Below, one piece after another: positions 42,254-47,919 of a stretch of 47,919 nucleotides of DNA. This DNA is from Parvibaculum sp049671045. Its GTDB lineage: Bacteria; Pseudomonadota; Alphaproteobacteria; Parvibaculales; Parvibaculaceae. The notes under the pieces are model-generated. The model was not told where the DNA came from. It saw nothing but the letters and a program-made list of their open reading frames with translations, and ran no database searches. Numbering within the stretch: position 1 is the first letter of the stretch; every line of letters starts with the position of its first letter. Position numbers and translations under genes: made by a program. Where the stretch lies: positions 1 to 47,919 of the forward strand of contig NZ_JBATUH010000051.1 of assembly GCF_049671045.1 (NCBI RefSeq), read 5' to 3'.

Positions 42254-42802
42254 TTATGAGGTTTTTGCAACCGTTATGGACCGGCGCGGCCGCAGATAGG
42301 CGATCTCCGACATGGTGATCGGGCCGGTGATGAACGTGCCGAGCGGCGAGGTGTAGGTGTAGGTGACCTCGGCCATGACCACGCTCGTATTCGGCGTGGT
42401 GAGGCCCGGGGGAAGCGTGAAGGCGGAGTTTGTCGCCCGTGTCGTCGCGCCGCCATAGGCCGCGCTCCATGCAATCGTCGTCTTGTTGTTCGTATCCGCG
42501 ACGACGCTCGAAATGACGATCTGGACGCTCTGGGCGCTGAAGGGCGAGAGGATCGCCGTGCTCGCGGCGAAGATGTCGTTGAGATCGGCGGTGCTGACGC
42601 TCGTGGCCTGCGCGACGAGGTCGGCTGCCGTCTCGGCGACATTGGTCACGCGCCGCGAAGCGGTGAGCGCGTTGGTGGTTTCGAGCGTGCCGAAGTAAAG
42701 CGTGATGAGAACCGGCACGATGAGCGCGAACTCGACTGCGGCGAGGCCGCCCGCATGGCGGACAAAGCGGTGGAGGCGGGGCGCGATCTTCATGGAGATC
42801 AT
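42254..42802 (-). CDS. TadE-family pilus assembly protein (second of pair)
   Basis: The 182-residue protein has a short basic N-terminus and one membrane helix with the TadE/pseudopilin pattern GGLAAVEFALIVPVLITLYFG (conserved Glu inside). A mainly beta periplasmic domain follows (TYTYTSPLGTFITGPITMSE). TadE and TadF are minor pseudopilins of the Flp/Tad tight-adherence pilus. The start at 42802 has GGAGGAGAG upstream, and the gene follows the other TadE-like gene by 14 bases. Whether it is TadE or TadF cannot be decided from sequence alone. Confidence 0.85.
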   Translation of the reverse strand: MISMKIAPRLHRFVRHAGGLAAVEFALIVPVLITLYFGTLETTNALTASRRVTNVAETAADLVAQATSVSTADLNDIFAASTAILSPFSAQSVQIVISSVVADTNNKTTIAWSAAYGGATTRATNSAFTLPPGLTTPNTSVVMAEVTYTYTSPLGTFITGPITMSEIAYLRPRRSITVAKTS

Positions 42803-42816
42803 CTCTCTCCTCCGCA

Positions 42817-43359
42817 TCAGGAGGTGTAAGGCTCGTTGCGGAAGGCGACGCTCGACTGGATGAGGCGAGAGCCGCCATTCGCACCAGAAAGACCGGTCGG
42901 CAGCGGGCTCATGATGTCCCAGACATAGAAGATCCGGATCAGCACGATGTCGCCCGCATTGCCCATGTTGAACTGGAACGAGTTGGTGAGATTGCCGTTT
43001 GCGTCGACGGGCGAGGGAAAGGTGACGCTTCCGAAATTCGAATAGGTGCGCACGTCGATCTTCACGTTCTCGGTGCAGTTCGAGACCATGACGATGTCGT
43101 CGCAGACCCGCTGCAGGAGCTGCTCCGCCGTCATGTTCGCGGTCTGCGCCTGGCCCGTGCGTATGAGGCGCCCCGCATCGTTCAGCGCATTGTCGAGTTC
43201 GGCGTTCACGAAGAACACCATGCCTGCCTCGAAGATCGCGAACATGAGGGCGAAGAAGGGAATGGCGGTCAGCGCGAATTCGATGGCGACGCTGCCGCGC
43301 TCGGAGCGGAGAAAGCGTCTGCGGGGCTTCTTCGTCAGCGGTTTCCAAACTCGCGTCAT
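42817..43359 (-). CDS. TadE/TadF-like pilus assembly protein (first of pair)
   Basis: The 180-residue product begins with a basic stretch (KKPRRRFLRSERG), then the TadE-type helix SVAIEFALTAIPFFALMFAI with the Glu at the usual place. The periplasmic part has two Cys (RVCDDIVMVSNC) that could form a disulphide and ends SSVAFRNEPYTS. The start MTRVWK (43359) has AGAGG nine bases upstream; a longer version reads through Pro-rich sequence. It is the promoter-proximal gene of a two-gene minus-strand operon, divergent from the TadG-like gene. Confidence 0.85.
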   Translation of the reverse strand: MTRVWKPLTKKPRRRFLRSERGSVAIEFALTAIPFFALMFAIFEAGMVFFVNAELDNALNDAGRLIRTGQAQTANMTAEQLLQRVCDDIVMVSNCTENVKIDVRTYSNFGSVTFPSPVDANGNLTNSFQFNMGNAGDIVLIRIFYVWDIMSPLPTGLSGANGGSRLIQSSVAFRNEPYTS

Positions 43360-43592
43360 CGGCTGCATCCTCTGAGCCACTGGAGGCGCTGTGGTGCCGT
43401 GAACGCCGCGCATGAGCGGAAGGACAGCGCCTACCACCATTCTGCGGTCATGTGTGTTGACGAGCCGTTAACTGTCGGCGCGCGAGAATGCTCGCGCGAC
43501 CAGTTCGGGCGATGTGTGTGCAGACTATCTCCCGCATTGAGCGTCTAAGTTCTGAAGATTTAGTTTAAATCCTGAACGTTGGGCAAAAGAGC

Positions 43593-44861
43593 ATGACGAC
43601 GCTTCGCATGATTTTCCGCCGCTTCGCTGCGGATCGACGCGGCAGCTATGCCGTCATCTTCGCCATCGCCATCGTGCCGATGCTGGTCGCGATCGGCGCG
43701 GCGATCGACATATCTCAGGCCTACTTCGTGAAGCAGCGCATGACGAAGGCGCTCGATGCGGCAGGCCTCGCCATCGGCGGCACCGTCGGGCTCAGCAACG
43801 CCCAGCTTCAGGCCATGGCGCAGAGCTACTTCGACGCGAATTATCCGGCGAACAAGATCGGCGTGCCCGGCGAGGTCAAGGTTTCGCAGAGCGGCCAGAT
43901 CGTGTCGCTGACCGCGAATGCGTCGATGAAGACGAGCGTGATGGGGATCGTCGGCATCGACGAGATGAATATCGAGGCGTCATCCCAGATCACGAAGATG
44001 GGCAAGAAGCTCGAAGTGGTTCTGGTGCTCGACACGACGGGCTCGATGGCGCAGAACAGCAAGCTCACGACGCTGAAGACCGCGGCCAAGAACCTCATCG
44101 CAACCGTGTCAGCCGCCGCCGCGACGCCGGGCGACGTCAAGGTCTCGATCGTGCCCTTCGCCGTCGACGTGAATGTGGGCACCGCCAACAAGACCGCGAG
44201 CTGGATCAAGTGGCAGTGGACCACATCCAAGACGCAGACATGCTCGGGCTCCGGTAGAAACAGGACCTGTACTGACAAAGCCTACAACATAAGTCCGAAT
44301 AACTGGCTCGGCTGCGTGATCGACCGCGATCAGAATTACGACATCGGCGTCGATGTGCCGGTCACCTCTAACGCGGCGACGCTCTATCCGGCCGACAATG
44401 ACGACTGCAAGCCCGTGCCCCTGATGCCGCTCAGCTATGACTGGACGGCGCTCAACAACAAGATCAACGACCTCGTGGCTTCCGGCAATACGAACACGAC
44501 CATCGGGCTCGTCTGGGGCTGGACCATGCTCACATCGGGCGCGACGCTGTCGACGGCCGCCGAAGCCGACGCGAAGAAGCTCAACAAGGCGATCGTCTTT
44601 CTGACGGATGGCGACAACACGGAAAACCGCTTCACGACGAGCCAGTCGAGCATCGACAACCGGACGGCGGCGCTGTGCACGAACATCAAGGCGACGGGTA
44701 TCTTGATCTATACGATCCGCGTGATGGACGGGAACGCGACGCTGCTGAGAAACTGCGCGAGCGATCCGAGCATGTATTACAGCGTGACGGCGGCAAGCCA
44801 GCTCACCGATGTCTTCAACTCGATTGCGCAGGCGCTCTCCAATCTCCGCATCAGTAAATGA
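43593..44861 (+). CDS. TadG-like pilus assembly protein with VWA domain
   Basis: The 422-residue protein has the TadG N-terminal pattern DRRGSYAVIFAIAIVPMLVA (helix at about 20-38), a helical linker, and a von Willebrand A domain from about 140 to the end. The metal-ion adhesion motif is DTTGSM at 147-152; VFLTDGDN supplies a further site element. Four Cys in the central insertion (TCSGSGRNRTC, LGCVID, DDCKP) may form disulphides. TadG-type proteins are periplasmic, anchored by the N-terminal helix, and assist Flp pilus assembly. A bidirectional terminator separates it from the convergent secretin N-domain gene. Confidence 0.88.
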   Translation: MTTLRMIFRRFAADRRGSYAVIFAIAIVPMLVAIGAAIDISQAYFVKQRMTKALDAAGLAIGGTVGLSNAQLQAMAQSYFDANYPANKIGVPGEVKVSQSGQIVSLTANASMKTSVMGIVGIDEMNIEASSQITKMGKKLEVVLVLDTTGSMAQNSKLTTLKTAAKNLIATVSAAAATPGDVKVSIVPFAVDVNVGTANKTASWIKWQWTTSKTQTCSGSGRNRTCTDKAYNISPNNWLGCVIDRDQNYDIGVDVPVTSNAATLYPADNDDCKPVPLMPLSYDWTALNNKINDLVASGNTNTTIGLVWGWTMLTSGATLSTAAEADAKKLNKAIVFLTDGDNTENRFTTSQSSIDNRTAALCTNIKATGILIYTIRVMDGNATLLRNCASDPSMYYSVTAASQLTDVFNSIAQALSNLRISK

Positions 44862-44877
44862 TTGGAACGACGGCACG

Positions 44878-44913
44878 AAAAAAGCCGGCAGAGGAAACTC
44901 TGCCGGCTTTTTT
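44878..44913. terminator. Bidirectional Rho-independent terminator
   Basis: A perfect 11-bp stem (AGCCGGCAGAG with CTCTGCCGGCT) closes a GAAA tetraloop, with six A before and six T after. It lies between the convergent TadG-like and secretin N-domain genes and can end both transcripts. Confidence 0.95.
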
Positions 44914-44933
44914 GTTTCCTGCGCGGAATGTGA

Positions 44934-45431
44934 TTACTGGCGCTCGTTGGCGCCGTTCGTGGTGGCGGCGCCTGCGCCGAGCGCGCGCGCCGCACTGGCC
45001 TGGCTCAGCGCGGTGCTGAAGGCGTTGCTGCTGTCCGAAGGGTTCACCACGGGCTCGCAGCGCGGCGTGCAGTTGTAGGTGAGCTGTTCCGTGCCGCGCA
45101 TCAGCGTGACGGCCGAGCTCCGCGGCGCGACGACGTCGATCTCATATTGGGCGATCTGCTTTCCCGTGGCGTCGAGAGCGATGAGATCCGTCCTGCCGTA
45201 ACTGCGGGCGAGAACATAGACGAGCTGCGCGCCCTGAATGCTGACATCGGCGATGGCCGGATTGGTGACCATGACGGTCGCGGCCGGCGCGGCAAGCTGG
45301 AGCGCGCGCGAATGATTGAGTTCGACCTGGAGGCCGCCCGCTTCTGCGCCGGCGGTGAAGAGGCCGAGCAGGACGGCGATGCTGGCCGCGCCCTTGAGCG
45401 AACGGAGGAGGCGAATACGATTCTGGGACAT
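44934..45431 (-). CDS. Secretin N-domain pilus assembly protein (T2SS-T3SS_pil_N)
   Basis: The 165-residue exported protein has a signal peptide (about 1-31, ending AEA) and a short domain matching the N-terminal region of CpaC/RcpA secretins: LNHSRALQLAAPAATVMVTN, PAIADVSIQG and LDATGKQIAQYEIDV. No secretin barrel follows, so this is a stand-alone N-domain, perhaps a pilotin-like or assembly partner. Two cysteines (NCTPRCEP) may form a disulphide. The Ala-rich C-terminus looks disordered. It is convergent with the TadG-like gene and divergent from the Crp/Fnr gene. Confidence 0.82.
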   Translation of the reverse strand: MSQNRIRLLRSLKGAASIAVLLGLFTAGAEAGGLQVELNHSRALQLAAPAATVMVTNPAIADVSIQGAQLVYVLARSYGRTDLIALDATGKQIAQYEIDVVAPRSSAVTLMRGTEQLTYNCTPRCEPVVNPSDSSNAFSTALSQASAARALGAGAATTNGANERQ

Positions 45432-45601
45432 GCGGATGAGCCCGTCTCTTTCGGGCGACGTGGGTCGCCCCCATAAGTTCCTTGAGCCCGAGACTAAGCC
45501 GAAGGAATGAACGATTTGTTGACCGTAGCGGCAGCGCGCGCATTTACGCCCGCTTAAAGCCGGGGGGCTAGATTCATCTCCGTGCGAACTTCGGAGGCGA
45601 C

Positions 45602-46351
45602 ATGTTCGGAACGGAAAGGCTCGGCCAGCCCGCGGCGGCGAAGGCGCGCAATCTGCGCGGCATCCTGATCTTCCGCGATCTAGAACCGCGCGAGCTGACG
45701 CTCCTGGCAGCGGAGTGCAGCTGGCGTCGCTTCGTTCGCAATGACGTCATTCTGTCGGCGGGGCAGGGCGGCACGCGGGGCGATGTGCATTTCGTCGTGT
45801 CGGGTTCGGTCCGCCTCGCCCGCCCCACGGGGCCCAATGGCCGCATCGCCTATACAGATATGGACGCAGGCGGACAATTCGGTGAAATGTCCATTTTTGG
45901 TGTGAGCGACGATGACCTGACGGCGATCGCGCGCGATGAAACGATCCTTGCGACGATGCATGAGGAGCGCTTCATCGACCTTCTGTCGCGCGAGGAATCG
46001 GTTTCGCGCGCGCTTCTCTGTCAGTATGCGCGCCTGCTCCGTACCCGCGAGGCGGCGTCGAACAGCGCCTCGGAGAGCCGCCCCGGCCTAACCGGCGCAC
46101 AGCGCGTCTATGCCGAGCTTCTCGCTCTCGCGGAGCCCCGCAACACCGGCGCGGGCGTGGCGGCGCAGCTTTTCGTCTCCCGTCTTCCGCGTCACCGCGA
46201 ACTCGCCGACCGGCTTTCGACGAGCGAGGAAGTGGTAGCGAGCGCCATCGCGGAGTTGGTGCGGCTCGACCTCGCCGAGCGCGAATATCCGGGCCTTGCG
46301 ATCAAGGACGAGGCTGCCATGCGCCGCCTCTGCGAAGCGCGTCAGGGCTGA
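45602..46351 (+). CDS. Crp/Fnr-family transcription regulator
   Basis: The 249-residue protein has a cyclic-nucleotide-type beta barrel (about 20-140, with GDVHFVVSGSVRLARP and GGQFGEMSIFG) and a C-terminal winged helix-turn-helix (about 170-230, LPRHRELADRLSTSEEVVASAI). It lacks the Cys cluster of oxygen-sensing Fnr. The barrel has the GEMS motif, but the canonical cyclic-AMP Arg-Thr pair is not evident, so the ligand is unclear. The start has GGAGG six bases upstream. Its position inside the tad locus suggests it controls pilus genes; that is inference. Confidence 0.85.
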   Translation: MFGTERLGQPAAAKARNLRGILIFRDLEPRELTLLAAECSWRRFVRNDVILSAGQGGTRGDVHFVVSGSVRLARPTGPNGRIAYTDMDAGGQFGEMSIFGVSDDDLTAIARDETILATMHEERFIDLLSREESVSRALLCQYARLLRTREAASNSASESRPGLTGAQRVYAELLALAEPRNTGAGVAAQLFVSRLPRHRELADRLSTSEEVVASAIAELVRLDLAEREYPGLAIKDEAAMRRLCEARQG

Positions 46352-46380
46352 CGCCGCTCGGGGGCATCGCCCGCGCTTCC

Positions 46381-46409
46381 TTGCATTTTAATAATCTTTT
46401 CACCATTAG
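46381..46409 (+). promoter_or_regulatory. Candidate promoter upstream of cpaA
   Basis: An AT-rich stretch in the 159-bp gap has TTGCAT (46381-46386) with CATTAG 17 bp later. TTAA-N7-TTCA (46388-46402) is close to the CtrA box TTAA-N7-TTAA, which controls pilus genes in Caulobacter. Weak evidence. Confidence 0.3.
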
Positions 46410-46510
46410 AGCCCGCCGTTTACGCCAAATTTACAGTCCTCCGGCCAAAATCAGCACAACGAGGAAGAATTCAGGCCGGTCCGTTGCCGGCCCTTTGGCA
46501 GAGTCCGGGC

Positions 46511-47026
46511 ATGTCCGTTTTGAACACCTTGCCAATCGTGATCTTCTCGGCCGCGATGATCTTCGCCGCCGTTCGCGACCTCACGACCATGACGATCCCG
46601 AACTGGCTGACGCTCGGATTGACCATCGCCTTTTTCATCAGCGCCGTTTCTCTCGGCATGCCGCTTGCGGACATCGCGCGGCATGCGTCGGCGGGATTCG
46701 CGCTGCTGCTGATCGGAATGGGCCTCTTCGCCAGGGGATGGATCGGCGGCGGCGACGCAAAGCTCGTCGCTGCGGCCTCGCTCTGGCTCGGCTGGGGCGA
46801 TGCGCTGCCTTATCTGCTGCTCGCCAGCATCTTCGGCGGCGGGCTCACATTGTTCATCCTGTTTTACAGGACGCTGCCTCTGCCGATGTTTCTCTACCGC
46901 CAGGGGTGGCTTCTGCGGCTGCACGACCGGAAAGAGGGAGTTCCCTATGGCATCGCGCTCGCGGTCGCCGGGCTCTTCATTTTTCCACAAACGGAAATCT
47001 TCAGACTGGTCTCCGTGTTGAGTTGA
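46511..47026 (+). CDS. cpaA: Prepilin peptidase CpaA (TadV-like)
   Basis: The 171-residue membrane protein is an A24-type aspartic peptidase that cleaves the leader from Flp prepilin. Both catalytic Asp are visible: Asp23 in AVRDLTTMTIPNW and Asp82 in IGGGDAKL (GxGD motif). About five to six hydrophobic helices surround them. Unlike PilD it lacks the N-terminal methyltransferase domain, as usual for Tad systems. I start at MSVLNT; an upstream start would add Pro/Ser-rich residues lacking support. It is followed after 71 bases by cpaB. Confidence 0.9.
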   Translation: MSVLNTLPIVIFSAAMIFAAVRDLTTMTIPNWLTLGLTIAFFISAVSLGMPLADIARHASAGFALLLIGMGLFARGWIGGGDAKLVAAASLWLGWGDALPYLLLASIFGGGLTLFILFYRTLPLPMFLYRQGWLLRLHDRKEGVPYGIALAVAGLFIFPQTEIFRLVSVLS

Positions 47027-47097
47027 TTTATCCGTCATCCGCGTAAGGACGATGGGGCAAGGGCAAGAGGCCCGCGCCCGAGGAAAGGAACCGACAA

Positions 47098-47889
47098 GTG
47101 AACGCCGCTCGAATAGGGGTCTTGGTCTTGGCAGTCGTGGCCGCTGGGCTTGCGGCGCTGCTTGCGCGCGGTCTTGTTTCCTCAAACAAGCAGGCGCCTG
47201 CCGAGCAGGTCGCGCAGGCGCCGACGACGGAGATACTGGTCGCCGCGACCGATGTGCAAAGAGGCTCGAAACTTTCGGGCGGTGATTTTCGCTGGCAGTC
47301 ATGGCCGCAGAGCTCGCTCGGCGCGAACCTGATCACGCGCGCCCAGATGCCCAACGCAGCCGAGGCGCTGGCCGGCCGGCTTGCGCGCGCGCCGATCGCG
47401 AATGGCGAGCCGATCACGGAAGCGAAGCTCGTCGATCTCAAGAATGGCGGCTTCCTGTCGGCGCTCATCAACCCCGGCATGCGCGCGGTGGCGATCCCGA
47501 TTGCGCCGGAAACGAGCGCGGGCGGCTTCATCCTGCCGAACGATCGTGTCGACGTCATTCTCACATCCCGCCAGCGCGACGAGCAGGCGGGCCAGGATAC
47601 GAACCGCAGCGAGACGATCCTGCGCAATGTGCGGGTTCTCGCGATCGACCAGCGCTTCAAGGACGATAGCAGCGAGCAGGTCGCCATCGGCAAGACGGCG
47701 ACGCTCGAGCTGAGCTCCCGCCAGGCGGAGGTGATCGCGCTCGCTCAGGCTCAGGGCTCCGTCAGCCTCGCGCTCAGGGGGTTCGCAAGTGCCGATCAGG
47801 ACACGCCCGACGAGGACGTGGCGAAGTCGGAAGGGTCGGTCGTGCGCGTGGTGCGCTACGGCGCCGAAAGAACGGTTCGCGTGAGGTAG
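47098..47889 (+). CDS. cpaB: Flp pilus assembly protein CpaB (RcpC-like)
   Basis: The 263-residue protein has an N-terminal membrane helix (about 6-26) and a SAF domain (TTEILVAATDVQRGSKLSGG, then FRWQSW and IANGEPITEAKL). A C-terminal RcpC-type domain follows (GMRAVAIPIAPETSAGGFI, NDRVDVILTS, VRVLAIDQ, TLELSSRQAE). CpaB/RcpC is a periplasmic partner of the pilus secretin and may bind murein. The start is GTG with GAGGAAAGGAA about five bases upstream. The order cpaA-cpaB followed by a gene near the right edge matches cpaABC. Confidence 0.92.
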   Translation: MNAARIGVLVLAVVAAGLAALLARGLVSSNKQAPAEQVAQAPTTEILVAATDVQRGSKLSGGDFRWQSWPQSSLGANLITRAQMPNAAEALAGRLARAPIANGEPITEAKLVDLKNGGFLSALINPGMRAVAIPIAPETSAGGFILPNDRVDVILTSRQRDEQAGQDTNRSETILRNVRVLAIDQRFKDDSSEQVAIGKTATLELSSRQAEVIALAQAQGSVSLALRGFASADQDTPDEDVAKSEGSVVRVVRYGAERTVRVR

Positions 47890-47893
47890 GGGC

Positions 47894-47919
47894 ATGTATC
47901 GGGGCCGCATGTATCGAAA
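47894..47919 (+). CDS. Start of the next pilus gene, probably cpaC (partial)
   Basis: ATG follows GAGGTAGGGG, which overlaps the end of cpaB. Only MYRGRMYRK is inside the window. By the usual gene order the product would be the pilus secretin CpaC, but no secretin sequence is visible. Confidence 0.4.

Overview
The window reads as GC-rich alphaproteobacterial chromosome, plausibly Hyphomicrobiales-like. The Cpa/Tad pilus genes, the style of the tail and lysis genes and the codon use fit this, but no rRNA or housekeeping marker allows a firmer placement. I found no tRNA, rRNA or CRISPR array.

Layout. (1) About 1-6.7 kb, plus strand: the end of a CcdA-like membrane protein, lspA, a CYP152-type P450 peroxygenase, a divergent MerR regulator with a perfect 9-3-9 dyad in a 19-bp promoter spacer, a ZntA/CadA-type exporter coupled to PCuAC and SCO copper chaperones, and a membrane methyltransferase. 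(2) 6.8-9.8 kb, minus strand: a copper-handling operon (Cys/Met-rich periplasmic protein, Tat-exported multicopper oxidase, DUF411 protein, 45-aa Met-rich membrane protein, cytochrome c). (3) 10.2-20.4 kb, minus strand: a six-gene operon (HTH, SNF2 helicase, AIPR protein, type III Mod, type III Res, Mrr nuclease), mostly joined by ATGA overlaps. (4) 20.5-21.7 kb: a decayed large serine recombinase with its accessory gene. (5) 21.7-24.5 kb: a prophage fragment (tail protein end, fibre, small membrane protein, endolysin, nested Rz/Rz1). (6) 24.5-39.0 kb: a second, less familiar cluster. A 1282-aa RecD-like helicase with a C-terminal nuclease diverges from an operon encoding a ribbon-helix-helix protein, a 35-aa peptide, a 2159-aa sacsin-like protein with two GHKL ATPase modules, an unknown protein and a SNF2 helicase. 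(7) 39.2-42.1 kb, minus strand: an ACR3/BASS-type arsenic-resistance transporter and an exported type-B carboxylesterase. (8) 42.2-47.9 kb: Tad/Flp pilus genes (two TadE-like proteins, a TadG-like VWA protein, a secretin N-domain protein, CpaA, CpaB and the likely start of CpaC) with a Crp/Fnr regulator among them.

Regions 3-6 look like one acquired block. Imperfect direct repeats (28 of 38 positions identical, ending in the same 10 bases) lie just outside it, near 9.9 kb and 39.05 kb. Their ends resemble a tRNA 3' terminus, so they are candidate attachment sites. No intact integrase remains between them.

The best candidate for an undescribed system is region 6: a double-GHKL giant protein with an SF1B helicase-nuclease, a SNF2 helicase and a dedicated small repressor. 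Region 3 is a second, more recognisable anti-phage candidate that combines a restriction-modification pair with AIPR, SNF2 and Mrr components. Both assignments are inferred from domains and context.
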